64,000 bases of DNA. Origin: an uncultured Gammaproteobacteria bacterium (lineage in GTDB: Bacteria; Pseudomonadota; Gammaproteobacteria; UBA4575). Under the pieces are notes generated by a model, which ran no database searches, was not told the DNA's origin, and saw nothing but the letters and a program-made list of their open reading frames with translations. The stretch is taken from NCBI GenBank assembly GCA_951812785.1, contig OX638335.1, positions 1 through 64,000 of the forward strand. Reading direction: 5' to 3'. Shown here piece by piece: positions 48,297 through 61,970 of the stretch. The position numbers were made by a program, and so were the translations under genes. Within the stretch, counting starts at the first letter, position 1. Every line of letters begins with the position of its first letter.

Positions 48297-48723
48297 GCTA
48301 TCTCACAATAATATTGAAGCGTATTTATGGACAATGAAATTACTGTAAAACGTATTATCTAATCGAGACGATAATCTTTACTTTGTAGACAGTAAGACCA
48401 CCATACTAACGGTGGCCAGTCAAATGGCAAAAGAGCATTACATTCCCAATATAAGCAGAGATGTGTTTATCGACAGCAGTGAAAATGGACAAGATATAAA
48501 GCGTCAGCTGAAATATTTGAAGAAGATAGCCATGCGTAAAGGTTTTGCAGTGGCTATAGGACACCCTTACCCGTCAACCATTAAACTGCTAAGTGACTAT
48601 CTGCCTACCCTGCTAGAACACAATATTGAGGTCGTACCAGTTACTAAGCTGATTGAATTGCATACACAACAGCAACAAAGGCTTAAGTTAACTTCTCGTT
48701 TCCTAATAAAAGTAAATAACTAG
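48297..48723 (+). pseudogene. yibQ: Divergent polysaccharide deacetylase (YibQ) 3' remnant
   Basis: The frame reads NNIEAYLWTMKLL, a TAA stop near 48346, then NRDDNLYFVDSKTTILTVASQ, ISRDVFIDSSE, FAVAIGHPYPSTIKLLSDYLP and VEVVP-type residues, the C-terminal half of the YibQ/DUF610 divergent polysaccharide deacetylases. The 5' half is missing. Homology begins right after the helicase stop codon, so the island joint is here. In related genomes yibQ directly follows ctpA, which here ends 17.4 kb to the left. Confidence 0.8.
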
Positions 48724-48976
48724 TTGCAATGCCTTAGAGCAGAAATCTGTATAACTTCACTTCTATAAAGCAAATCTATTTTTCATAATCTAGCTGCGGT
48801 TCACTTGAGCTGTAAAATCATGGAAAACTCACAACTATCCATAATGATGAATTAAACAGTCAAGGTAATTCGTTTAAATAAGTGCGTACATTGGGTCTTT
48901 TTAGTTGAACACATTACTCTATACTTTAAAAATCTACACAACACTAGTTGTCTACAAACAGACACTGGATTTATAG

Positions 48977-49204
48977 ATGAATCGAACCGTTTTAAGGCAT
49001 AAGTACTTAACCGGCTTTACCATGGTAGAGCTGATGCTCACAATTGCAGTAGCCGCCGTGGTTCTATCGATTGGTGTGTCGTCTTTCCAGAGCTTGATTG
49101 AGAGGAATCAATTAACTAGTGGCATTAACCAATTTATATCTTCTATGTCTCTTGCTAGGAATGAAGCTATTACTAGATGTAAGTCAACAACTTCTGTTGA
49201 ATAA
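48977..49204 (+). pseudogene. FimT/GspH-like minor pilin, truncated
   Basis: It starts MNRTVLRHKYLTGFTMVEL, with a type IV prepilin cleavage site (G/F followed by E at +5), and a hydrophobic N-terminal helix (MLTIAVAAVVLSIGVSSFQ). The FimT pattern INQFISSMSLARNEAITR is intact to about residue 68, then the frame ends. Beyond about 49190 the DNA is pilY1 in another frame. The globular C-terminal domain is therefore lost through a deletion. The 253 bases upstream, between yibQ and this gene, show nothing notable. Confidence 0.82.
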
Positions 49205-51019
49205 TCCGCAGCCTAATCCAGGTGTAAATCTTGCTGAAGATCGTTTAATTTATTTAAGGGGTGGCCTTAGCGAAAGAGAGGGGACAAGTTTTAAAAATGG
49301 TGAATTCAGAATTCGCCCAGAAACAGAAAGTATTCAAGGGACAAATACAGCGGGTAATCAGATTATTCATAACGCAAAGCTGGGAACAATTGTAAATGCT
49401 GCCCCTGTATTTGTTGGGCAACCACAGGCAGTGGGTAGATTCGGGGGCGCTTGGCCAAGTGGTGATGGGCAAACTTACTTTGATTTTCAAGCGAGCCAAG
49501 CTGGTCGAGCCGCATCAGTAGTAGTTGCTGCTAATGACGGTATGTAAACGTGTTCAACGCAAGCACTGGTAATGAACGTTTTGCATATATTCCAGGCTTT
49601 GTATTTGAAAATTTATCTCAACTGACATTGCCAGAGTATAAGCATCAATTTTTTGTAGATTCTACTCCTAGCGTTGAAGACGTTTACATACGGGCAAACG
49701 GTGGCAGTCTATCTTGGAATACAATAGTAGTCGGAGGATTAGGTGCTGGTGGCCGTGGTTATTATGCGCTTAATATCACTAATCCAAACCCCGAGAGTGA
49801 TCCTGCAAACCAAGTGTTATGGGAATTTGGTCCTGAGGATGACCCAGATGCGAATGTTGATGGCTCAATTAGTGATATGGGTTTTTCTTTCGCGCGCCCA
49901 CTTATTGCTATGAGTAATGCTAACGATGTAGGCGAACAAAGATGGGTGGCTATATTTGGCAATGGCTATAACAGCACAAGTCCAAATGGAGAGGCGGTCA
50001 TATATGCACTTTTCATTGATCGTGGCATTGATGGTAGCTGGGAACAGAATGGTGACTTAGTAAAAATAAACACCGGTATTGGTGGTGTAGATAGACCTAA
50101 TGGTATTGCTGATGTGAGAGCTATTGATACTGATGGTAATGGAACAATTGATCGACTTTATGCGGGAGACCTAGAAGGTAATTTACACGTTATAGATATA
50201 ACAAGTTCTACACCGAGTGATTGGTCTTTAAATAGTAAACGATTTATTTTGCTGCGAGCTATAGGCCTAGATGGTAATTGGCAACCAATAACAACACGGC
50301 CCATAGTGGTAAACCACCAAAGTGGTAATGGTGTAATAGTCATCGTTGCAACAGGAAGTTACTTTACTAAAAGTGATGCAATAGCTACTAATATTCAATC
50401 ACTTTACGCTGTAGTCGATAGTACAGCCTTAGCAAGGCCGCCTGAGAATACAGTTGGTGTCGAAGTGAGTGTTGATGATTTAACAGAGCAAACATTAGAA
50501 AATAATTTGTTTGCAGATGTAGTTGCGGGGATTTCGTTAGATGTTAGGACAGTTAGTGCAAATGCTCCAGATCCTGGTGATCAAGGTTGGGTTATTAATT
50601 TTAATGTGAGGCGTAGAGACGGTACTGGAGTAGAGTTTCCAGGAGAGAAAGCCGTACGTGAACTTCAACTTAGAAATGACACATTGTTTGTTAACACCTT
50701 AATTCCGCAAGATTTGAGCTGTAATCCAGCACCTGGGGGGTTTTCACTAGCACTGGATTCGCAAGATGGTACCGCAGGAGACCAGGTAATATTTGATATT
50801 AATGTTGATAACGTATTTGATGAAAAAGATAACATCTCAACATTAGGTACTGCGGGTATTATTGTAGGTACACGACTGGGATCAACACTAACAAGCTCGA
50901 CTTTTTTTGGGGACTACCGTATTACTCAGCTATCAAATGCAGGTATTGTATCAGTAAAGACTAACCTAGCTAAGTTAGAACTTGTGGGTAGGCAAGCTTG
51001 GCGTGAGGTGGAATTCTAA
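49190..51019 (+). pseudogene. pilY1: PilY1 C-terminal part, 5'-deleted and frameshifted
   Basis: The beta-propeller half of the pilus tip protein PilY1 is present. The first piece reads GVNLAEDRLIYLRGG, LGTIVNAAPVFVG and SVVVAANDGM, and ends at 49547. A frameshift follows, and the second piece (49550-51019) continues VFNASTGNERFAYIPG, VGGLGAGGRGYYALNI and a calcium-binding loop DTDGNGTIDRLYAGDLEG. The N-terminal adhesin half is deleted, joining pilY1 to fimT. The cluster genes expected in between (pilV, pilW, pilX) are gone. Confidence 0.85.
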
Positions 51020-51405
51020 TGTTAAGAGTGATTACTATTTCAATAGTTACCATATATATCACAATTGCTTCTGCAGATGAATGTATTTTAAGCCAGGCTG
51101 ACTTTCCTAGTAGCGCGTGTAGTTTTAATGACCCATTATCTAACGTTAATGTAAAAGCGTTAGAATTTGGTAAGATTGATGCAGTATCAGCAGGAGAAAT
51201 ATTCCTTGGGTCAGCACGATATAGGTTTGTTGCTGAAGAGATAACTATTTTAGATGCAGGCAATATAACTGCGTGTAACTTTGATGCTAGTGTACTAAGT
51301 GATGCAGAGGTCGGCGAGGATATTGTATTTACTATTGATCATGAAGATCCACGTAAAATTACAAGGTTATGGTTGCTACGTTGTAGCTCCTACAAAGCTA
51401 GGTAA
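51019..51405 (+). CDS. Small exported protein between pilY1 and pilE
   Basis: This 128-residue protein has a likely Sec signal peptide (MLRVITISIVTIYITIASA, cleavage before DECIL) and four cysteines in the mature part. I do not recognise a domain. It occupies the position of PilY2 in the Pseudomonas minor-pilin cluster, but similarity is not demonstrable by eye. The ATG overlaps the pilY1 stop (TAATG). With its neighbours broken, it may no longer be useful. Confidence 0.5.
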   Translation: MLRVITISIVTIYITIASADECILSQADFPSSACSFNDPLSNVNVKALEFGKIDAVSAGEIFLGSARYRFVAEEITILDAGNITACNFDASVLSDAEVGEDIVFTIDHEDPRKITRLWLLRCSSYKAR

Positions 51406-51433
51406 CTTGAAGCTATTAAAGCCACAATAACTT

Positions 51434-51823
51434 GGTATTACTCTTATTAAATTGATGATAGTAGTGGCGCTTGTCGCAAGTATCGCTTATCCATCTTATA
51501 CACGTCATATAACTAAAACTCGTAATGCAGAAGCGCAGATAAAGCTATTAGAGGTCATGCTGCAGCAAAGAGTGTTTTTTACCAGTAATAGTCGGTACTC
51601 AGATGACTTGATTGGAGATTTAAAAAACACTAAAGCGGCTGGAGAAGAGGGGGTTATTGAATCAGAAAATGGATATTACCTAATATCAGCAGGTCGATGT
51701 GAGCCTGAGGTGCTTTTGAGTGATTGTGTGCTACTAACAGCGGCACCAAATTTTATATCAGTTAATGCACCTACGTTTACATATAACTCCAAAAATCAAA
51801 AAAACCCGCCAGAATACTGGTAA
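51434..51823 (+). pseudogene. pilE: PilE-like minor pilin, leader disrupted
   Basis: A type IV pilin of the PilE/ComP minor group. The hydrophobic helix LIKLMIVVALVASIAYPSY is followed by the globular part with ARG-like alpha-helix QIKLLEVMLQQRVFFTSNSRY and two cysteines (CEPEVLLSDC) that would form the D-loop. Upstream in frame, KPQ is followed by a TAA, so the prepilin leader cannot be translated through. The cleavage region reads GITLIKLM, where GFTLIELM is expected, so both F1 and the essential E5 are replaced. An internal ATG at 51452 would give a protein with no cleavage site. Confidence 0.75.
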
Positions 51824-51828
51824 AAGAA

Positions 51829-52779
51829 TTAAGAGTTACTGCGAAGTTCTTTCGGCACAGCAAATGTTATGTTTTCCTCAACGCCCTCTATTTCAACCAC
51901 GCTGGCTTTAGTTGATGCGGTGAGTTTTTCAACTACCTGTCTAACTAAAATTTCCGGGGCAGAAGCACCGGCAGTGACTCCGATATTGATTTTATTATTC
52001 AGCCAGGAATCTGAAATCTGATCGGCATCATCTATAAGGTAAGACTCAATACCATTTTTTTCTGCAATCTCCCGAAGGCGATTCGAATTCGAACTTGTCA
52101 CTGAGCCAATCACTAGTAATAAGTCACAGTCGTGAACTAAGTTTTTAACTGCATCTTGTCGATTTTGTGTGGCATAACAAATGTCGTCACGTTTAGGTGA
52201 TTGAATGCTAGGGAAGCGTGATCGCAATCTTTCAATAGTTTCTTTTGTATCGTCTACCGATAGTGTGGTCTGTGTGACATAAGAGATATCATTAGGTTTC
52301 TCAACAATAATTTTGTCGACATCTTCAGGTGATTCAATAAGAAAAATCTTGCCGCCATGTTCTTCACTATATTGGCCCATAGTGCCTTCGACTTCGGGGT
52401 GGCCTTTATGGCCGATTAAAATAGTATCCCTACCATTTTTACAATTACGTACAACTTCAATATGGACCTTGGTCACTAGCGGACAGGTTGCATCAAATAC
52501 AGTTAACTTACGTCTATCTGCCTCGCTGCGCACAGCTTTAGAAACGCCATGAGCACTAAATATAACAGTAGATTGATCTGGTACTTGGTCTAATTCTTCT
52601 ACAAATACCGCACCTTTGCTACGCAATGAATCTACCACAAATCGATTATGAACAACTTCATGTCGAACATAAATTGGCGCGCCAAACTGTTGTAATGCAC
52701 GTTCAACAATCTCAATGGCGCGATCAACGCCGGCACAAAAACCTCTTGGATTAGCGAGTTTAATTTGTATGGGTATCAT
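51829..52779 (-). CDS. ispH: 4-hydroxy-3-methylbut-2-enyl diphosphate reductase
   Basis: This is the last enzyme of the MEP isoprenoid pathway, an Fe-S protein. From ATG 52779 it has 316 residues beginning [23 protein letters not shown] frame reading from 52809 adds ten residues not seen in the family. The three cluster cysteines lie in GFCAGV, DATCPLV and [20 protein letters not shown] and [11 protein letters not shown] are also present. The start lies inside the 3' end of lspA. The FKBP-type gene fkpB, often between lspA and ispH, is absent. Confidence 0.95.
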   Translation of the reverse strand: MIPIQIKLANPRGFCAGVDRAIEIVERALQQFGAPIYVRHEVVHNRFVVDSLRSKGAVFVEELDQVPDQSTVIFSAHGVSKAVRSEADRRKLTVFDATCPLVTKVHIEVVRNCKNGRDTILIGHKGHPEVEGTMGQYSEEHGGKIFLIESPEDVDKIIVEKPNDISYVTQTTLSVDDTKETIERLRSRFPSIQSPKRDDICYATQNRQDAVKNLVHDCDLLLVIGSVTSSNSNRLREIAEKNGIESYLIDDADQISDSWLNNKINIGVTAGASAPEILVRQVVEKLTASTKASVVEIEGVEENITFAVPKELRSNS

Positions 52780-53281
52780 TGGCGGAATTGTCTTTGAAAA
52801 TCTGCACAATCAATAAGCAAGTACCTAGTGTAATTAAAATATCTGCGATGTTAAATGTTGGCCAGTGGCATCGGTTATTGGACAAGTAAAAGAAAAAATA
52901 AACACACTCGTCGGCTTGATAATAAAAGTCTATAAAATCAGTAACCTTGCCGTAGATAGCGCGATCAATTAAGTTTCCTAAAGCGCCACTAAGAATAAAG
53001 CTAAGGCTAATACCGAGCAATATTTCTGTACTTGAAAGTTTGCGTAACCAATTAAGAATATATGCGCAGACACCTATCGCAAGAGCAACAAAAAACCAAC
53101 GTTGCCAACCACCAGCTTCACTTAGAAAGCTAAATGCAGCGCCTTCATTATAAACAAGCATCCAATTAAACATTGGTATTACTGGGATAGGCTGTGCAAA
53201 CTCAAGAGTTGCTTCAGCAAAGCGTTTTGTAAACTGATCAATAACGGTTGAAGCTATAATCAGGATGGCCCACTTACGCAT
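52760..53281 (-). CDS. lspA: Prolipoprotein signal peptidase
   Basis: This inner-membrane aspartyl peptidase cleaves lipoprotein signal peptides. From ATG 53281 it has 173 residues. The ATG lies inside the last codons of ileS. It has four hydrophobic segments, and the catalytic aspartates are in [13 protein letters not shown] and [25 protein letters not shown] is conserved. A small cysteine-containing insertion ([19 protein letters not shown]) between the two active-site motifs is longer than usual. Confidence 0.93.
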   Translation of the reverse strand: MRKWAILIIASTVIDQFTKRFAEATLEFAQPIPVIPMFNWMLVYNEGAAFSFLSEAGGWQRWFFVALAIGVCAYILNWLRKLSSTEILLGISLSFILSGALGNLIDRAIYGKVTDFIDFYYQADECVYFFFYLSNNRCHWPTFNIADILITLGTCLLIVQIFKDNSANDTHTN

Positions 53282-56108
53282 ATTTCCTAACCTCACCAGT
53301 GCCGTCTACATTGTCAACGCAGCGAGCGCATAGTTCTGGGTGATCTTGGTGGCTACCAACATCCTCTCGAAGATGCCAGCAACGAACACACTTATCGTTT
53401 GTAGACTTCCGAATTGCAACTTTGATTTTATCGCCACTGATCAAAAACAACTCTTGACTATCTGTTGGAGCATTCGAGAAAGGCTCAAGTAATGCAGATG
53501 ATGTGATGAGTACAAATCGAAGTTCATCCTCTAGCAAAGATAAGGCATTGTGGATTGCATTATCACAATAGATAGTCACATCAGCATCTAAGCCAGAACC
53601 AATTTCTCCTTTTTCCCTGAATTCTTCTAATGTCTTTAACGTTAGTTGGCGCACTTCAAATATCAGATTCCAAGCATCCATGTTTAGCTCTTCATCTTTA
53701 TTAAGGCCCGTTAAATTTTTATACCAAGTTTTAGTAAAGATGGTGGTCTCTTTATTTCCAGGTATATGAGAGAAAGCTTCTTCTGCCGTGAAATTCAATA
53801 TGGGTGCTAATAGGCGCAATAAAGATTGGGCAATATGATAGGTTGCGGTTTGTGCTGATTTACGAGCAAGGCTGTCAGTTTGGGTGGTATAGACCCGGTC
53901 TTTAATAATGTCTAAATACAGACTGCCTAGATCTAAACTGCAAAAATTATGTAGTGTTTGGTACAGCTGATGAAATTCATAACGCTCGTAATGTTCAAGT
54001 GCTTGTTTTTGTAAGCAGGCTGTTTTATCTACAATCCACCTATCAAGAGCAATCATTTCATTAGTAGCAATTAAATCTTTGCTTGGATCAAAGCCGTGCA
54101 AGTTTGAGAGCAAGTAGCGTACGGTATTACGCATTCTTCTATAGGAATCTGCAGTGCGTTTTAGTATCTCATCAGACACATTCATCTCGCTGCTGAAATC
54201 GCTAGATGCAACCCATAAACGCAAGATGTCTGCGCCTAGTGATTTGAATATTTTTTGCGGCGCGACTACATTGCCTAATGACTTAGACATTTTTCGACCA
54301 CTAGCGTCGACTGTAAAGCCATGAGTTAATACAGTTTTATAAGGCACACAATTATTGATGGCTACGCTGGTCTTTAATGACGACTGGAACCAACCACGAT
54401 GTTGATCAGAACCTTCTAAATACAAGTCTGCTGGAAAATCAAGGTGCTGTTGACGTTGTACCACCGACTCATGAGTAACGCCTGAATCAAACCATACATC
54501 TAAAGTATCAGAGACCTTGGTATAATCTTTAGCTTCATCGCCAAGTAGCTCGGCAGGTTCTAAATCAAACCAAGCCTGAATGCCTTGTTTTTCTATACGT
54601 TGTGCAACTTTCTCCATAAGAGCAACAGTGTCAGGGTGTAACTCCTGTGTTTCTGAATGTACAAATAATGTGATGGGCACGCCCCAAGTGCGCTGTCTTG
54701 AAATACACCAATCAGGACTATTCCCAAGCATGCTAATGATTCTCGCTTTGCCCCAATCAGGTAACCACTCAACATTGTCTACTTCTTCGAGTGAACGTTT
54801 AAGCAGATTGTTTTTGTTCATGCTGATGAACCACTGCGGCGTTGCTCTAAAAATGAGTGGGGTCTTTGTGCGCCAGCAATGAGGGAAACTATGAGTAATT
54901 TGGTGTTGATGAACAAGCTTAGAGTTTTCTTCTAGCTTTTCAATGACAGGCTTATCAACCTTATGCACATGTTGGCCAGCGAATATTTCTACATTGTCAC
55001 GATAAACGCCATTACCATTAACGATATTAATCGTGCCTAGCTGGTATTTTTTACCAACAATGAAATCGTCCGCACCATGATCTGGGGCTGTGTGTACAGC
55101 GCCGGTACCTGTTTCGGTCGTTACATGTTCGCCTAAAATAATCGGGACGTGTTTATCATAAAAGGGGTGTTGTAATTGCGTGTGCTCAAGATCCCGCCCT
55201 ATGCAGGTTCCGATGACTTTATGATTTTCGATAGCATAACGTTCTAAACAGGGTGCAATTAAATCTGAAGCTAATAATAAGTATTCGCTTGAGTTATTAT
55301 GGGGAACTTCTAGCAATGAGTATTCAAACTCAGGGTGCAAGCTAACTGCTTGGTTAGCAGGTAACGTCCATGGTGTTGTGGTCCAAATCACTATGTGAGC
55401 AGTAGTATCTTCAGCAGCACCGGCGAACAATTTTTTGAAAGCTACTTGATCTGCTGGTGTAAATTTAACATCGATAGCGTAAGAAGTTTTATCCTTATAT
55501 TCAACCTCAGCTTCTGCTAAGGCTGAGCCACTGGCAACACTCCAATAGACAGGCTTAAAGCCTTTTTCTAAATGGCCATTGGCGATGACTTTACTCAGCG
55601 CACGTACTATATCGGCCTCTACTTGGAAGTCCATTGTTAGATAAGGATTTTGCCAATCAGCAAACACACCTAGGCGAATAAAGTCTTCGCGTTGACGGTC
55701 TACTTGCTTTTTCGCGTATTCACGGCAGGCCTGGCGAAATTCTTTCTCAGATATCTTGTGACCAGGCTTGCCTTTTTTCTTTTCAACCATGACCTCGATA
55801 GGTAAGCCGTGGCAATCCCAACCTGGAATAAAAGGCACGTCATAGCCACTCAAAGTCTTGCTTTTAACAATAATGTCTTTGAGAATTTTATTAACTGCAT
55901 GACCAATATGAATGTCTCCATTCGCATAAGGAGGACCATCATGGAGTATAAATTTCTTTTCGTGATCAGCACAGGCTTCGCGGATGTGTTGATACATACC
56001 TAACTCTTCCCAGCGTTTTAACATTTCTGGTTCGCGTTGCGCCAAGTTACCTTTCATTGGGAAACTGGTTTTTGGCAGATTTAGAGTGTGCTTGTAATCC
56101 TGAGTCAC
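53274..56108 (-). CDS. ileS: Isoleucyl-tRNA synthetase
   Basis: This class I synthetase has 944 residues (E. coli 938). The HIGH signature is in [16 protein letters not shown] (about residue 70). The CP1 editing domain includes [14 protein letters not shown]. The KMSKS motif is in [12 protein letters not shown] (about residue 604). A C-terminal zinc ribbon has C-x2-C pairs (CVRCWH and CARC). It is in the ribF-ileS-lspA-ispH operon, with lspA overlapping its end by eight bases. Confidence 0.97.
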   Translation of the reverse strand: MTQDYKHTLNLPKTSFPMKGNLAQREPEMLKRWEELGMYQHIREACADHEKKFILHDGPPYANGDIHIGHAVNKILKDIIVKSKTLSGYDVPFIPGWDCHGLPIEVMVEKKKGKPGHKISEKEFRQACREYAKKQVDRQREDFIRLGVFADWQNPYLTMDFQVEADIVRALSKVIANGHLEKGFKPVYWSVASGSALAEAEVEYKDKTSYAIDVKFTPADQVAFKKLFAGAAEDTTAHIVIWTTTPWTLPANQAVSLHPEFEYSLLEVPHNNSSEYLLLASDLIAPCLERYAIENHKVIGTCIGRDLEHTQLQHPFYDKHVPIILGEHVTTETGTGAVHTAPDHGADDFIVGKKYQLGTINIVNGNGVYRDNVEIFAGQHVHKVDKPVIEKLEENSKLVHQHQITHSFPHCWRTKTPLIFRATPQWFISMNKNNLLKRSLEEVDNVEWLPDWGKARIISMLGNSPDWCISRQRTWGVPITLFVHSETQELHPDTVALMEKVAQRIEKQGIQAWFDLEPAELLGDEAKDYTKVSDTLDVWFDSGVTHESVVQRQQHLDFPADLYLEGSDQHRGWFQSSLKTSVAINNCVPYKTVLTHGFTVDASGRKMSKSLGNVVAPQKIFKSLGADILRLWVASSDFSSEMNVSDEILKRTADSYRRMRNTVRYLLSNLHGFDPSKDLIATNEMIALDRWIVDKTACLQKQALEHYERYEFHQLYQTLHNFCSLDLGSLYLDIIKDRVYTTQTDSLARKSAQTATYHIAQSLLRLLAPILNFTAEEAFSHIPGNKETTIFTKTWYKNLTGLNKDEELNMDAWNLIFEVRQLTLKTLEEFREKGEIGSGLDADVTIYCDNAIHNALSLLEDELRFVLITSSALLEPFSNAPTDSQELFLISGDKIKVAIRKSTNDKCVRCWHLREDVGSHQDHPELCARCVDNVDGTGEVRKYA

Positions 56109-56127
56109 TAACTGTTACGTCCTTTCA

Positions 56128-57045
56128 CTAAAATATTTGTTGTGCCTTTGTAACATCAATGCTTATTTGATGTTTCAGTGCTTCAAATGATGGGAATTTT
56201 ATTTCATCTCTTAACTTGGTATGAAATTCAACAACCAACCTTTTGCCATATAAATCTTGTTGGCAATTAAATAAATGTACTTCTAATTGTTGACGCTTGC
56301 CATTCACGGTAGGTCTGTTGCCAACATTGGCAACGCCTTGCCACTTATTATTCTTTTGGCTTACGCTGACTGTGAAAACTCCATTTATAGGTGAGACTTT
56401 TCGCCCAATTAAAATATTCGCTGTGGGGAACCCAATGGTTCGACCTTTTTTGTCGCCGTGGAAAACACGCCCCGATATTTCGAATGGACGACCCAATAAA
56501 GTAGCAACTTCAGCAAACGCACCTTGAGACAATTTTTCTCTAATCAGTGTGCTGCTGACGCGCATATTTTTATGCAAAATAGGATTTTTAACATGGACCT
56601 GAAATCCAAGTTTTTTGCCCATGCTGCAGAGTAGATCAGTAGTACCACTTCCGTGGTGGCCAAATTTGAAATCATACCCAACGACTAATGTTTTAACATT
56701 CAGTGAATCGTGCAAGATCTTCTGTACAAAGTCCACTGGTGGCATTGTCGCTAATAGTTGATTGAAATGTAAACATGCAAAGTAGTCGTATCCAAATTCG
56801 CGGGCTAATTCTATTTTTTTGCGAATAGGATAAATACGTGCAGGCCCCTTAGAACCACAGAAGAACTCTTTTGGGGTTGGCTCAAAGCTAATTAATACTG
56901 ATTTTGCTTTTTGTTGCATCGATTCGTTAATGACGAAGCTAATGATCTCTTGATGGCCTAGATGGAATCCATCAAAGTTACCAATCGTGGCCACAGTAGG
57001 CCGGTGAATTCTAGTAAGTTTATTGCTGCCTCGAAGCAAGATCAT
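56128..57045 (-). CDS. ribF: Bifunctional riboflavin kinase/FAD synthetase
   Basis: It converts riboflavin to FMN and then FAD. In the 305 residues the N-terminal adenylyltransferase has TIGNFDGFHLGHQEII (about 20-35) and VVGYDFKFGHHGSGTTDLL. The C-terminal kinase has GDKKGRTIGFPTANI and GVFTVSV, ending with the LRDEIKFPSFEALKHQI region. It precedes ileS by 19 bases and follows murJ, the usual order. Confidence 0.95.
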   Translation of the reverse strand: MILLRGSNKLTRIHRPTVATIGNFDGFHLGHQEIISFVINESMQQKAKSVLISFEPTPKEFFCGSKGPARIYPIRKKIELAREFGYDYFACLHFNQLLATMPPVDFVQKILHDSLNVKTLVVGYDFKFGHHGSGTTDLLCSMGKKLGFQVHVKNPILHKNMRVSSTLIREKLSQGAFAEVATLLGRPFEISGRVFHGDKKGRTIGFPTANILIGRKVSPINGVFTVSVSQKNNKWQGVANVGNRPTVNGKRQQLEVHLFNCQQDLYGKRLVVEFHTKLRDEIKFPSFEALKHQISIDVTKAQQIF

Positions 57046-57057
57046 ATTAAACCTGCG

Positions 57058-58614
57058 CTAGTGCGACTCAAGACGAAATTGGTTTGGACGTAAGCCAAGG
57101 ATCATTAGTAGGCCGACATAGATGGATACGCCAACAATGATTAAACCGGTCAGTGAGCCGAATCTCGTAATAATGCTCCAGTCAGACCAAACCTCTGTTG
57201 CAGGATTAATCCACCGTAAGCATATCAACATAACGGCGGAACTAAAAAATGATTTTAACCCTATCAATGATCTATCTGAGCTGGCATGTAAAACATTAGC
57301 TCTTCTAAGCAGGATAAATAATAAGGTTGCATTGACATAAGCAGACAAAGAAGTAGCTAAAGCAAGACCAGCATGGGTGCCGGGTAACCCTAGCTTTGAC
57401 CATAGCCATACAAATAAAAGATTTAGCACAATGTTAATAATGATGACTAGTACGCCAATTTTAACTGGTGTTTTTGTATCTTGGCGTGAGTAGAAGCCGG
57501 GTGCTAATACTTTGATAAAAATAAAAGCCGGCAATCCAAGTGAGTAGGCCATTAAACTGAGTGTTGCCATCTGTGTGTCAAATAAGCTGAATTCTCGATA
57601 TTGGACAAGAGTAAATAGGATGGGAGCAGATAATACTATTAAGCCCAATGTGGCAGGAATTGAAATTATTAATGAAATTTTTAATGCCCATTGTAGGGTC
57701 TGATTAAATTCTTGTTGTTGATTTGACACAAAATGTTTAGATAACCGTGGCAAGATAACCGTGGCTATGGCAATTCCAAATAAAGCCAAAGGAAGTTCAA
57801 CAAATCTGTCTGAGATGTATAGCCAGCTAATGCTCCCAGCAACCAAGTAGGAAGCAATGATGGTATTGATAAGCAAATTAATCTGCACGATAGAGCTACC
57901 AAAGAGAGCTGGTAACATTAATTTTAGAATTCTATCGACACCTTCTTTAGCGCCAGATAACTTGGGTAACGGTAATGAGTGAGCCTTGATTAAAAATGGA
58001 ATTTGGAATAACAATTGCGTTACACCCGCAATGAAAACCCCCCATGCTAATGCGGTCACTGGATTTTCCATATGGGGAGATAGCCAGACAGCAGCACCTA
58101 TTAATGACATATTAAGTAATACAGGTGTTAGAGCAGGGACTGCAAATTTTTGGCGAATATTTAAAATACTGCCCGAAAGAGCCGTCAGTGAAATAAACAA
58201 CGCATAAGGGAAGGTGATCTTAAGCATGTCGCTAGCTAGTAATTCTTGCGTTGGATCGTCAAATCCCGGCGCGAATATGCGTATTAACCAGGGCGAGCAT
58301 AAAATTCCAAGTGTTGTGATTATCAGTAAAATGATGGATAACAAGCCGCTAACATGGTCGATTAGGCGCTTAAAATCATTTTCACTATTATGTAAGTGAG
58401 CCGTCATTACGGGGACGAATGCCTGTGAAAAAGCGCCTTCTGCGAATAGTCGCCGTAGAAAATTTGGAATACGAAATGCTACGAAAAAAGCATCTGTGCC
58501 GGCATGGGCGCCGAACACGATAAATATAATGGCATCACGAGCATAGCCAAATATGCGAGAGACTAGGGTAGCGCCACCAATGACTAAGGTGGATTTAACA
58601 GGCTTCTTGCTCAC
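57058..58614 (-). CDS. murJ: Lipid II flippase MurJ
   Basis: This MOP-superfamily inner-membrane protein moves lipid II across the membrane for peptidoglycan synthesis. The 518 residues contain about 14 hydrophobic segments. Family motifs are GYARDAIIFIVFGAHAGTDAFFVAFRIPNFLRRLFAEGAFSQAFVPV at the N-terminus, with the functional arginines in DAFFVAFRIPN, and GSISWLYISDRFVELPLALFGIAI in the middle. It starts the murJ-ribF-ileS-lspA-ispH operon and is divergent from rpsT. Confidence 0.95.
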   Translation of the reverse strand: MSKKPVKSTLVIGGATLVSRIFGYARDAIIFIVFGAHAGTDAFFVAFRIPNFLRRLFAEGAFSQAFVPVMTAHLHNSENDFKRLIDHVSGLLSIILLIITTLGILCSPWLIRIFAPGFDDPTQELLASDMLKITFPYALFISLTALSGSILNIRQKFAVPALTPVLLNMSLIGAAVWLSPHMENPVTALAWGVFIAGVTQLLFQIPFLIKAHSLPLPKLSGAKEGVDRILKLMLPALFGSSIVQINLLINTIIASYLVAGSISWLYISDRFVELPLALFGIAIATVILPRLSKHFVSNQQQEFNQTLQWALKISLIISIPATLGLIVLSAPILFTLVQYREFSLFDTQMATLSLMAYSLGLPAFIFIKVLAPGFYSRQDTKTPVKIGVLVIIINIVLNLLFVWLWSKLGLPGTHAGLALATSLSAYVNATLLFILLRRANVLHASSDRSLIGLKSFFSSAVMLICLRWINPATEVWSDWSIITRFGSLTGLIIVGVSIYVGLLMILGLRPNQFRLESH

Positions 58615-58859
58615 GTGGTGTTAAATAGGGGATATTTGATTGATTTGTAAAGAAAAACTCTAACCTATTAGCGCTGAATTTGCATCACTGTTGCGAACAT
58701 GATTTGTTGCTTATCTATCTCCGCTTAGCTAAATTCAAGCTTATCCAGTATTGATAGTAATAGATGAGGGTTTAGACACGTATTTTGTTGACATTTTACA
58801 GTGAAAAACGCATAGTTCGACGCCCTAAAACACTAAGCTCAGATTTAAGAGGACAGATT

Positions 58860-59120
58860 TTGGCAAATATAGCTTCAGCTCGTAAAAGAGCACGCACTTC
58901 AGAGAAATCTAGACAACGTAATGTTGCAATGAGGTCAAAACTTCGCACATTTATTAGAAATGTGGTTAAAGCGATCGACTCTGGCAATAAAGAAGAAGCT
59001 CAACAGCTATATACAACCTCTGTTCCAATTATCGACTCGTCTGCGCGTAAAGGTATTATTCATACCAACAAAGCAGCGAGACATAAGCAACGTTTGAATT
59101 CGCGCATTCGCGCAATGTAA
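58860..59120 (+). CDS. rpsT: 30S ribosomal protein S20
   Basis: From TTG 58860 the protein has 86 residues beginning MANIASARKRARTSEKSRQRN, the standard S20 start. An earlier in-frame start at 58785 would add 25 unrelated residues. An AGAGGA ribosome-binding site precedes the TTG. E. coli rpsT also uses a UUG start, linked to autoregulation, so the weak start is probably a conserved control device. It is divergent from murJ and convergent with proB. Confidence 0.95.
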   Translation: MANIASARKRARTSEKSRQRNVAMRSKLRTFIRNVVKAIDSGNKEEAQQLYTTSVPIIDSSARKGIIHTNKAARHKQRLNSRIRAM

Positions 59121-59135
59121 TTTAGCTGTCAATGT

Positions 59136-59150
59136 CGATATTTAATATCG
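59136..59150. terminator. Palindrome between convergent rpsT and proB
   Basis: CGATAT and ATATCG flank TTA, 15 bases after the rpsT stop and just outside the proB stop. It may act as a shared transcription end, but no T run follows. Confidence 0.3.
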
Positions 59151-59155
59151 CACGT

Positions 59156-61641
<2,486 letters not shown>

Positions 61642-61658
61642 TGCGTATTATTCCGTGT

Positions 61659-61970
61659 TTACTGACTAATTTCTTTAATAACTAATTCTGTATAGGACTG
61701 TCTGTGCCCCATTTGCTTGCGATGATGCTTGCGACGCTTGAATTTAATGATTTCGATCTTCTTAGCGCGACCGTGAGCGCGGACTTCAGCGCTGACCTTG
61801 CCTCCATCAATGTAGGGTGCGCCTATGTTCACGCTGTCACCTGAGCCCATCATCAGTACTTGGTCAAAGTCGACGGTTTCGCCTTCTTCAGCATTTAACT
61901 TTTCGACGCGAAGGATATCTCCCTGCTCGACTCGATATTGCTTTCCGCCTGTAGCGATTACTGCATACAT
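61659..61970 (-). CDS. rplU: 50S ribosomal protein L21
   Basis: The 103-residue protein begins [18 protein letters not shown] and ends with [23 protein letters not shown], diagnostic of L21. It heads rplU-rpmA-obgE-proB and is divergent from ispB. A TATAAT hexamer lies on the minus strand only about six bases before the ATG, and no Shine-Dalgarno sequence is visible. Confidence 0.97.
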   Translation of the reverse strand: MYAVIATGGKQYRVEQGDILRVEKLNAEEGETVDFDQVLMMGSGDSVNIGAPYIDGGKVSAEVRAHGRAKKIEIIKFKRRKHHRKQMGHRQSYTELVIKEISQ

